The position numbers and the translations under genes are program-made. 64,000 bases of DNA, taken from the NCBI GenBank assembly GCA_003864495.1, contig PEDN01001373.1, forward strand, positions 161,709 through 225,708, written 5' to 3'. The notes under the pieces are model-generated. The model had not been told where the DNA came from, made no database searches, and worked only from the letters and a program-made list of their open reading frames with translations. Of the stretch, positions 53,601 through 64,000 are shown one piece after another (the stretch's first letter is position 1; each line of letters opens with the position of its first letter). This DNA is from Nemopilema nomurai (taxonomy: Eukaryota; Cnidaria; Scyphozoa; Rhizostomeae; Rhizostomatidae).

Positions 53601-56600
53601 TGCCTGGGACGTTGTAGAGTGTGTATTTATTGTGCGTTGGTGTCAGTGTTCTCAATGTAGGTTTGAGTATTGCGACGCCTGGGACGTTTTAGAGTGTGTG
53701 TATTTATTGTGCATTGGTGTCAGTGTCTACAACGTAGGGTTCAGTATTGCGACGCCTGGGACGTTTTAGAGTGGGCTGTATTTATTGTGCATTGGTTTCA
53801 GTGTCTACAATGTAGGATTCAGTACTGCAACGCTTTCAATGTTGTTTTAGAGTGCGCTTCATTTATTGTGCATTGGTGTCAGTGTCTACAACGTAGGGTT
53901 CAGTATTGCGACGCCTGGGAGGGGTTTGTATTTATTGTGCATTGGTTTCAGTGTCTACAATGTAGGGTTCAGTACTGCAACGCTTTCGATGTTGTTTTAG
54001 AGTGCGCTTCATTTATTGTGCATTGGTGTCAGTGTCCTCAATGTAGGTTTCAGTATTGCGACGCCTGGGACGATTTAGAGTGTGTCTATTTATTGTGCAT
54101 TGATGTCAGTGTCTACAACGTAGGGTTCAGTATTGCGACGCCTGGGACGTTTTAGAGTGGGCTGTATTTATTGTGCATTGGTTTCAGTGTCTACAATGTA
54201 GGGTTCAGTATTGCGACGCCTGGGACGTTTTAGAGTGTGTGTATTTATTGTGCATTGGTGTCAGTGTCCTCAATGTAGGTTTCAGTATTGCGACGCCTGG
54301 GACCTTTTAGAGTGTGTGTATTTATTGTGCATTGGTGTCAGTGTCCTCAATGTAGGTTTAAGTATTGCGATGCCTGGGACGTTTTAGAGTGTGTTTATTT
54401 ATTGTGCATTGGTGTCAGTGTCCTCAATGTAGGGTTCAGTATTGCGACGCCTGGGACGTTTTAGAGTGTGTGTATTTATTGTGCATTGGTGTCAGTGTTC
54501 TCAATGTAGGTTTGAGTGTTGCGACGCCTGGGACGTTGTAGAGTGTGTATTTATTGTGCATTGGTTTCAGTGTTCTCAATGTAGGTTTGAGTATTGCGAT
54601 GCCTGGGACATTGTAGAGTGTGTATTTATTGTGCGTTGGTGTCAGTGTTCTCAATGTAGGTTTGAGTATTGCGATGCCTGGGACGTTGTAGAGTGTGTAT
54701 TTATTGTGCATTGGTTTCAGTGTCTCAATGTAGGTTTGAGTATTGCGATGCCTGGGACGTTGTAGAGTGTGTATTTATTGTGCGTTGGTGTCAGTGTTCT
54801 CAATGTAGGTTTGAGTATTGCGACGCCTGGGACGTTTTAGAGTGTGTGTATTTATTGTGCATTGGTGTCAGTGTCTACAACGTAGGGTTCAGTATTGCGA
54901 CGCCTGGGACGTTTTAGAGTGGGCTGTATTTATTGTGCATTGGTTTCAGTGTCTACAATGTAGGATTCAGTACTGCAACGCTTTCAATGTTGTTTTAGAG
55001 TGCGCTTCATTTATTGTGCATTGGTGTCAGTGTCTACAACGTAGGGTTCAGTATTGCGACGCCTGGGGGTTTTAGAGTGGGCTGTATTTATTGTGCATTG
55101 GTTTCAGTGTCTACAATGTAGGGTTCAGTACTGCAACGCTTTCGATGTTGTTTTAGAGTGCGCTTCATTTATTGTGCATTGGTGTCAGTGTCCTCAATGT
55201 AGGTTTCAGTATTGCGACGCCTGGGACGATTTAGAGTGTGTCTATTTATTGTGCATTGATGTCAGTGTCTACAACGTAGGGTTCAGTATTGCGACGCCTG
55301 GGACGTTTTAGAGTGGGCTGTATTTATTGTGCATTGGTTTCAGTGTCTACAATGTAGGGTTCAGTACTGCAACGCTTTCGATGTTGTTTTAGAGTGTGCT
55401 TCATTTATTGTGCATTGGTGTCAGTGTCCTCAATGTAGGTTTCAGTATTGCGACGCCTGGGACGATTTAGAGTGTGTTTATTTATTGTGCATTGGTGTCA
55501 GTGTCCTCAATGTAGGGTTCAGTATTGCGACGCCTGGGACGTTTTAGAGTGTGTGTATTTATTGTGCATTGGTGTCAGTGTCCTCAATGTAGGTTTCAGT
55601 ATTGCGACGCCTAGGACGATTTAGAGTGTGTGTATTTATTGTGAATTGGTGTCAGTGTCCTCAATGTAGGTTTCCGTATAGCAATGCCTGGGACATCGTT
55701 TTAGAGTGTGTGTATTTATTGTGCATTGGTGTCAGTGTCCTCAATGTAGGTTTCCGTATTGCAACGCTTGCGACATCGTTTTAGAGTGTGTGTATTTATT
55801 GTGCATTGGTGTCAGTGTCCTCAATGTAGGTTTAAGTATTGCGACGCCGGGGACGCTTTAGAGTGTGTGTATTAATTGTCTATTTGTGTCAGTGTCCTCA
55901 ATGTAGGTTTGAGTATTGCGACGCCTGGGACGATTTAGAGTGTGTGTATTTATTGTGCATTGGTGTCAGTGTCCTCAATGTAGGTTTAAGTATTGCGATG
56001 CCTGGGACGTTTTAGAGTGGGCTGTATTTATTGTGCATTGGTTTCAGTGTTCTCAATGTAGGTTTGAGTATTGCGACGCCTGGGACGTTGTAGAGTGTGT
56101 ATTTATTGTGCGTTGGTGTCAGTGTTCTCAATGTAGGTTTGAGTATTGCGACGCCTGGGACGTTGTAGAGTGTGTATTTATTGTGCATTGGTTTCAGTGT
56201 TCTCAATGTAGGTTTGAGTATTGCGATGCCTGGGACATTGTAGAGTGTGTATTTATTGTGCGTTGGTGTCAGTGTTCTCAATGTAGGTTTGAGTATTGCG
56301 ATGCCTGGGACGTTGTAGAGTGTGTATTTATTGTGCATTGGTTTCAGTGTTCTCAATGTAGGTTTGAGTATTGCGATGCCTGGGACGTTGTAGGTGTGTA
56401 TTTATTGTGCGTTGGTGTCAGTTCTCAATGTAGGTTTGAGTATTGCGACGCCTGGGACGTTTTAGAGTGTGTGTATTTATTGTGCATTGGTGTCAGTGTC
56501 TACAACGTAGGGTTCAGTATTGCGACGCCTGGGACGTTTTAGAGTGGGCTGTATTTATTGTGCATTGGTTTCAGTGTCTACAATGGGATTCAGTACTGCA

Positions 56601-59600
56601 ACGCTTTCGATGTTGTTTTAGAGTGCGCTTCATTTATTGTGCATTGGTGTCAGTGTCTACAACGTAGGGTTCAGTATTGCGACGCCTGGGAGGTTTTAGA
56701 GTGGGCTGTATTTATTGTGCATTGGTTCAGTGTCTACAATGTAGGTTCAGTACTGCAGCGCTTCGATGTTGTTTTAGAGTGCGTTCATTTATTGTGCATT
56801 GGTGTCAGTGTCCTCAATGTAGGTTTCAGTATTGCGACGCCTGGGACGATTTAGAGTGTGTCTATTTATTGTGCATTGGTGTCAGTGTCTACAACGTAGG
56901 TTCAGTATTGCGACGCCTGGGACGTTTTAGAGTGGGCTGTATTTATTGTGCATTTTTCAGTGTCTACAATGTAGGGTTCAGTATGCAACGCTTCGATGTT
57001 GTTTAGAGTGTGTCATTTATTGTGCATTGGTGTCAGTGTCCTCAATGTAGGTTTCAGTATTGCGACGCCTGGGACGATTTAGAGTGTGTTTATTTATTGT
57101 GCATTGGTGTCAGTGTCCTCAATGTAGGGTTCAGTATTGCGACGCCTGGGACGTTTTAGAGTGTGTGTATTTATTGTGCATTGGTGTCAGTGTCCTCAAT
57201 GTAGGTTTCAGTATTGCGACGCCTGGGACGTTTTAGAGTGTGTGTATTTATTGTGCATTGGTGTCAGTGTCCTCAATGTAGGGTTCAGTATTGCGACGCC
57301 TGGGACGTTTTAGAGTGTGTGTATTTATTGTGCATTGGTGTCAGTGTCCTCAATGTAGGTTTAAGTATTGCGATACCTGGGACGTTTTAGAGTGTGTGTA
57401 TTTATTGTGCATTGGTGTCAGTGTCCTCAATGTAGGGTTCAGTATTGCGACGCCTGGGACGTTTTAGAGTGTGTGTATTTATTGTGCATTGGTTTCAGTG
57501 TCCTCAATGTAGGTTTAAGTATTGCGATGCCTGGGACGTTGTAGAGTGTGTATTTATTGTGCATTGGTTTCAGTGTTCTCAATGTAGGTTTGAGTATTGC
57601 GATGCCTGGGACGTTGTAGAGTGTGTATTTATTGTGCGTTGGTGTCAGTGTTCTCAATGTAGGTTTGAGTATTGCGACGCCTGGGACGTTTTAGAGTGTG
57701 TGTATTTATTGTGCATTGGTGTCAGTGTCTACAACGTAGGGTTCAGTATTGCGACGCCTGGGACGTTTTAGAGTGGGCTGTATTTATTGTGCATTGGTTT
57801 CAGTGTCTACAATGTAGGATTCAGTACTGCAACGCTTTCGATGTTGTTTTAGAGTGCGCTTCATTTATTGTGCATTGGTGTCAGTGTCTACAACGTAGGG
57901 TTCAGTATTGCGACGCCTGGGAGGTTTTAGAGTGGGCTGTATTTATTGTGCATTGGTTTCAGTGTCTACAATGTAGGGTTCAGTACTGCAACGCTTTCGA
58001 TGTTGTTTTAGAGTGCGCTTCATTTATTGTGCATTGGTGTCAGTGTCCTCAATGTAGGTTTCAGTATTGCGACGCCTGGGACGATTTAGAGTGTGTCTAT
58101 TTATTGTGCATTGGATGTCAGTGTCTACAACGTAGGGTTCAGTATTGCGACGCCTGGGACGTTTTAGAGTGGGCTGTATTTATTGTGCATTGGTTCAGTG
58201 TCTACAATGTAGGGTTCGTACTGCAACGCTTTCGATGTTGTTTTAGAGTGTGCTTCATTTATTGTGCATTGGTGTCAGTGTCCTCAATGTAGGGTTCAGT
58301 ATTGCGACGCCTGGGACGTTTTAGAGTGGTATTTATTGTGCATTGGTTTCAGTGTCCTCAATGTAGGTTTAAGTATTGCGATGCCTGGGACTTGTAGAGT
58401 GTGTATTTATTGTGCATTGGTTTCAGTGTCTCAATGTAGGTTTGAGTATTGCGATGCCTGGGACGTTGTAGAGTGTGTATTTATTGTGCATTGGTTTCAG
58501 TGTTCTCAATGTAGGTTTGAGTATTGCGACGCTGGACGTTTTAGAGTGTTGTATTTATTGTGCATTGGTGTCAGTGTCTACAACGTAGGTTCAGTATTGC
58601 GACGCCTGGGACGTTTTAGAGGGCTGTATTTATTGTGCATTGGTTTCAGTGTCTACAATGTAGGATTCAGTACTGCAACGCTTTCGATGTTGTTTTAGAG
58701 TGCGCTTCATTTATTGTGCATTGGTGTCAGTGTCTACAACGTAGGGTTCAGTATTGCGACGCCTGGGAGGTTTTAGAGTGGGCTGTATTTATTGTGCATT
58801 GGTTTCAGTGTCTACAATGTAGGGTTCAGTACTGCAACGCTTCGATGTTGTTTTAGAGTGCGCTTCATTTATTGTGCATTGGTGTCAGTGTCTCAATGTA
58901 GGTTCAGTATTGCGACGCCTGGGACGATTTAGAGTGTGTCTATTTATTGTGCATTGTGTCAGTGTCTACAACGTGGGTTCAGTATTGCGACGCCTGGGAC
59001 GTTTTAGAGTGCTGTATTTATTGTGCATTGGTTTCAGTGTCTACAATGTAGGGTTCAGTACTGCAACGCTTTCGATGTTGTTTTAGAGTGTGTGTATTTA
59101 TTGTGCATTGGTGTCAGTGTCCTCAATGTAGGTTTCAGTATTGGACGCCTGGGACGATTTAGAGTGTGTTATTTATTGTGCATTGGTGTCAGTGTCCTCA
59201 ATGTAGGGTTCAGTATTGCGACGCCTGGGACGTTTTAGAGTGTGTGTATTTATTGTGCATTGGTGTCAGTGTCCTCAATGTAGGTTTCAGTATTGCGACG
59301 CCTGGACGATTTAGAGTGTGTGTATTTATTGTGCATTGGTGTCAGTGTCCTCAATGTAGGTTCAGTATTGCACGCCTGGGACATCGTTTTAGAGTGTGTG
59401 TATTTATTGTGCATTGGTGTCAGTGTCCTCAATGTAGGTTTCAGTATTGCGACGCCTGGGACGTTTTAGAGTGTGTGTATTTATTGTGCATTGGTGTCAG
59501 TGTCCTCAATGTAGGTTTAGTATTGCGACGCCGGGACGTTTAGAGTGTGTGTATTATTGTGCATTGTGTCAGTGTCCAATGTAGGTTGAGTATTGCGACG

Positions 59601-62600
59601 CCTGGGACGTTTTAGAGTGTGTGTATTTATTGTGCATTGGTGTCAGTGTCCTCAATGTAGGTTTAAGTATTGCGATGCCTGGGACGTTTTAGAGTGGGCT
59701 GTATTTATTGTGCATTGGTTCAGTGTCTCAATGTAGGTTTAGTATTGCGACGCCTGGGACGTTTTAGAGTGTGTATTTATTGTGCATTGGTGTCAGTGTC
59801 TCAATGTAGGTTTGAGTATTGCGACGCCTGGGACGTTTTAGAGTGTGTGTATTTATTGTGCATTGGTTCAGTGTTCAATGTAGGTTCAGTATTGCGACGC
59901 CTGGGACGTTTTAGAGTGTGTGTATTTATTGTGCATTGGTGTCAGTGTCTCAATGTAGGTTTAGTATTGCGATGCCTGGGACGTTTTAGAGTGTGTATTT
60001 ATTGTGCATTGGTGTCAGTGTCTCAATGTAGGTTTGAGTATTGCGACGCCTGGGACGTTTAGAGTGTGTATTTATTGTGCATTGGTGTCAGTGTCTCAAT
60101 GTAGGTTTAGTATTGCGACGCCTGGGACGTTTTAGAGTGTGTGTATTTATTGTGCATTGGTGTCAGTGTCTACAATGTAGGGTTCAGTATTGCGACGCCT
60201 GGGACGTTTTAGAGTGTGTGTATTTATTGTGCATTGGTGTCAGTGTCTACAATGTAGGGTTCAGTATTGCGACGCTGGGTTTTAGAGTGTGCTTCATTTA
60301 TTGTGCATTGGTGTCAGTGTCCTCAATGTAGGTTTAAGTATTGCGATGCCTGGGACGTTTTAGAGTGTGTGTATTTATTGTGCATTGGTGTCAGTGTCCT
60401 CAATGTAGGGTTCAGTATTGCGACGCCTGGGACGTTTTAGAGTGTGTGTATTTATTGTGCATTGGTTTCAGTGTCCTCAATGTAGGTTTAAGTATTGCGA
60501 TGCCTGGGACGTTTTAGAGTGTGTTTATTTATTGTGCATTGGTGTCAGTGTCCTCAATGTAGGGTTCAGTATTGCGACGCCTGGGACGTTTTAGAGTGTG
60601 CTTCATTTATTGTGCATTGGTGTCAGTGTCCTCAATGTAGGTTTAAGTATTGCGACGCTGGGACGTTTTAGAGTGTGTTATTTATTGTGCATTGGTGTCA
60701 GTGTCCTCAATGTAGGTTTAAGTATTGCGATGCCTGGGACGTTTAGAGTGGGCTGTATTTATTGTGCATTGGTTTCAGTGTTCAATGTAGGTTTGAGTAT
60801 TGCGACGCCTGGGACGTTGTAGAGTGTGTATTTATTGTGCGTTGGTGTCAGTGTTCTCAATGTAGGTTTGAGTATTGCGACGCCTGGGACGTTGTAGAGT
60901 GTGTATTTATTGTGCATTGGTTTCAGTGTTTCAATGTAGGTTTGAGTATTGCGACGCCTGGGACATTGTAGAGTGTGTATTTATTGTGCGTTGTGTCAGT
61001 GTTCTCAATGTAGGTTTGAGTATTGCGATGCCTGGGACGTTTAGAGTGTGTATTTATTGTGCATTGGTTTCAGTGTCTCAATGTAGGTTTGAGTATTGCG
61101 ATGCCTGGGACGTTTGTAGAGTGTGTATTATTGTGCGTTGGTGTCAGTGTTCTCAATGTAGGTTGAGTATTGCGACGCTGGGACGTTTTAGAGTGTGTGT
61201 ATTTATTGTGCATTGGTGTCAGTGTCTACAACGTAGGGTTCAGTATTGCGACGCCTGGGACGTTTAGAGTGGGCTGTATTTATTGTGCATTGGTTTCAGT
61301 GTCTACAATGTAGGATTCAGTACTGCAACGCTGATGTTTTTTAGAGTGTGCTTCATTTATTGTGCATTGGTGTCAGTGTCTCAATGTAGGGTTCAGTATT
61401 GCGACGCCTGGGACGTTTTAGAGTGGGTGTATTTATTGTGCATTGGTTCAGTGTCTACAATGTAGGGTTCAGTATGCAACGCTGATGTTGTTTTAGAGTG
61501 GCTTCATTTATTGTGCATTGGTGTCAGTGTCCTCAATGTAGGTTCAGTATTGCGACGCCTGGGACGTTTAGAGTGTGTGTATTTATTGTGCATTGGTGTC
61601 AGTGTCTACAATGTAGGGTTCAGTATTGCGACGCCTGGGACGTTTTAGAGTGGTGTATTTATTGTGCATTGGTTCAGTGTCTCAATGTAGGGTTCAGTAT
61701 TGCGACGCTGACGTTTTTAGAGTGTGTTATTTATTGTGCATTGGTGTCAGTGTCCTCAATGTAGGTTTCAGTATTGCGACGCCTGGGACGTTTAGAGTGT
61801 GTTTATTTATTGTGCATTGGTGTCAGTGTCCTCAATGTAGGGTTCAGTATTGCGACGCCTGGGACGTTTTAGAGTGTGTGTATTTATTGTGCATTGGTGT
61901 CAGTGTCTCAATGTAGGTTCAGTATTGCGACGCCTGGGACGTTTTAGAGTGTGTGTATTTATTGTGCATTGGTGTCAGTGTCCTCAATGTAGGGTTCAGT
62001 ATTGCGACGCCTGGGACGTTTTAGAGTGTGTGTATTTATTGTGCATTGGTGTCAGTGTCCTCAATGTAGGTTTAGTATTGCGATACCTGGGACGTTTTAG
62101 AGTGTGTGTATTTATTGTGCATTGGTGTCAGTGTCCTCAATGTAGGTTTAAGTATTGCGACGCCTGGGACGTTTTAGAGTGTGTGTATTTATTGTGCATT
62201 GGTTTCAGTGTCCTCAATGTAGGGTTCAGTATTGCGACGCCTGGGACGTTTTAGAGTGTGTTTATTTATTGTGCATTGGTGTCAGTGTCTACAATGTAGG
62301 GTTCAGTATTGCGACGCCTGGGACGTTTTAGAGTGTGCTTCATTTATTGTGCATTGGTGTCAGTGTCCTCAATGTAGGTTTAAGTATTGCGACGCCTGGG
62401 ACGATTTTAGAGTGTGTTATTTATTGTGCATTGGTGTCAGTGTCCTCAATGTAGGGTTCAGTATTGCGACGCCTGGGACGTTTTAGAGTGGTGTATTTAT
62501 TGTGCATTGGTTCAGTGTCCTCAATGTAGGGTTCAGTATGCGACGCCTGGGACGTTTTAGAGTGTGTTATTTATTGTGCATTGGTGTCAGTGTCCTCAAT

Positions 62601-64000
62601 GTAGGTTCAGTATTGCGACGCCTGGGACGTTTAGAGTGTGTTATTTATTGTGCATTGGTGTCAGTGTCCTCAATGTAGGGTTCAGTATTGCGACGCCTGG
62701 GACGTTTTAGAGTGTGTGTATTTATTGTGCATTGGTGTCAGTGTCCTCAATGTAGGTTTCAGTATTGCGACGCCTGGGACGTTTTAGAGTGTGTGTATTT
62801 ATTGTGCATTGGTGTCAGTGTCCTCAATGTAGGGTTCAGTATTGCGACGCCTGGACGTTTTAGAGTGTGTGTATTTATTGTGCATTGGTGTCAGTGTCCT
62901 CAATGTAGGTTAGTATTGCGACGCCTGGGACGTTTTAGAGTGGTGTATTTATTGTGCATTGGTGTCAGTGTCTCAATGTAGGTTCAGTATTGCGACGCTG
63001 GACGTTTTAGAGTGTGTGTATTTATTGTGCATTGGTGTCAGTGTCCTCAATGTAGGTTTCAGTATTGCGACGCCTGGGACGTTTAGAGTGTGTTTATTTA
63101 TTGTGCATTGGTGTCAGTGTCCTCAATGTAGGGTTCAGTATTGCGAACGCCTGGACGTTTAGAGTGTGTTGTATTTATTGTGCATTGGTGTCAGTGTCCT
63201 CAATGTAGGTTTCAGTATTGCGACGCCTGGGACGTTTAGAGTGTGTGTATTTATTGTGCATTGGTGTCAGTGTCCTCAATGTAGGTTCAGTATTGCGACG
63301 CCTGGGACGTTTTAGAGTGTGTGTATTTATTGTGCATTGGTGTCAGTGTCCTCAATGTAGGTTTCAGTATTGCGACGCTGGGACGTTTTAGAGTGTGTGT
63401 ATTTATTGTGCATTGGTGTCAGTGTCCTCAATGTAGGTTTAGTATTGCGACGCCTGGGACGTTTTAGAGTGTGTGTATTTATTGTGCATTGGTGTCAGTG
63501 TCCTCAATGTAGGTTCAGTATTGCGACGCCTGGGACGTTTTAGAGTGGTGTTATTTATTGTGCATTGGTGTCAGTGTCCTCAATGTAGGTTTAGTATTGC
63601 GACGCCTGGGACGTTTTAGAGTGTGTATTTATTGTGCATTGGTTCAGTGTCAATGTAGGTTTAGTATTGCGATGCCTGGGACGTTTTAGAGTGTGTATTT
63701 ATTGTGCATTGGTGTCAGTGTCTCAATGTAGGTTCAGTATTGCGACGCTGGGACGTTTAGAGTGTGTATTTATTGTGCATTGGTTCAGTGTTCCTCAATG
63801 TAGGTTTTGAGTATTGCGACGCCTGGGACGTTGTGAGTGTGTATTTATTGTGCATTGGTGTCAGTGTCTCAATGTAGGTTTGTATTGCGACGCCTGGACG
63901 TTTTAGAGTGTGTATTTATTGTGCATTGGTTCAGTGTCTCAATGTAGGTTAGTATTGCGATGCCTGGGACGTTTTAGAGTGTGTATTTATTGTGCATTGG
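50626..64000. repeat. 75-77-bp satellite array with higher-order structure, runs off the window
   Basis: More than 13.3 kb of head-to-tail monomers (roughly 175), each containing TTTATTGTGCATTGGTGTCA, GTGTCCTCAATGTAGG and TATTGCGACGCCTGGGACG. Subtypes differ at fixed places (CTCAATG or CTACAACG; TTTTAGAGTG or TTGTAGAGTG; GGGCTGT; CTTCATT). A 74-75-bp subtype alternates GCGTTGGTGTC with GCATTGGTTTC as dimers (51190-51600). A marker monomer (CCTAGGACGATTT followed by a TGAATTG monomer) recurs near 50757, 52382 and 55612, giving a basic higher-order period of about 1.62 kb and an interval of about twice that. Small deletions become frequent after about 56.4 kb. Confidence 0.97.

Noticed and set aside
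50626..64000. CRISPR-like array of regular repeats
   Set aside because: Monomers are directly adjacent without unique spacers, there are no cas genes, and the genome is eukaryotic. It is a satellite.
1..64000. tRNA, rRNA or snRNA genes
   Set aside because: I saw no cloverleaf with A/B boxes or recognisable rRNA/snRNA core by eye; a tRNAscan or Rfam search would be needed to exclude them.

Overview
The window is a repeat-dominated piece of an animal (metazoan) genome, most likely a cnidarian or another early-branching marine invertebrate. I infer this from the mix of families: non-LTR elements, a Polinton/Maverick, Pao/BEL and Ty3/gypsy elements, THAP/Kolobok-like genes with real introns, and a P2X7 'ballast'-type zinc domain gene. 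There are no bacterial features. No well-conserved single-copy host gene was recognised, so the species cannot be named.

Layout. 1-4345: a hairpin, an orphan minus-strand coding tail and two decayed, 5'-truncated LINEs. 4346-8230: mostly unassigned DNA with short tandem repeats and a CpG-rich stretch that looks like a spliced, perhaps non-coding, transcript. 8231-25883: one Polinton/Maverick (adintovirus-like) provirus of about 17.7 kb. 26290-27460: a pogo/Tigger-like transposase remnant with a terminal motif array. 28642-35260: a complete, young Pao/BEL retrotransposon with apparently identical 320-bp LTRs and a 5-bp target duplication, inserted beside a Ty3/gypsy remnant (35261-36863). 37285-46774: two THAP/Kolobok-like transposase genes and a P2X7-ballast-like gene, with clear exon boundaries. 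48676-48818: a tetranucleotide microsatellite. 50626 to the window end: more than 13 kb of a 75-77-bp satellite with higher-order structure.

The Polinton is the most interesting part. It has a protein-primed type family-B DNA polymerase (many breaks), a double-jelly-roll major capsid protein, two penton-like minor capsid paralogues, a retrovirus-type integrase, an FtsK/HerA packaging ATPase and several small basic or acidic virion-type proteins. It also carries accessory genes: a C4HC3 RING-like protein at the left, and at the right a Bcl-2-like protein (BH1, BH2 and a tail anchor) that shares a divergent promoter with a free-standing second copy of the polymerase N-terminal domain. Several genes share one promoter module (CCAAT box, ACGTCA/TTCGAA block, TATA box), which ties the accessory genes to the element and suggests co-expression. 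A later 5'-truncated retroelement insertion with a 17-bp target duplication interrupts one Polinton gene.

Most element genes carry stops or frameshifts, so the Polinton is an old endogenous copy. The packaging ATPase, several small proteins and the duplicated polymerase N-domain are still open.
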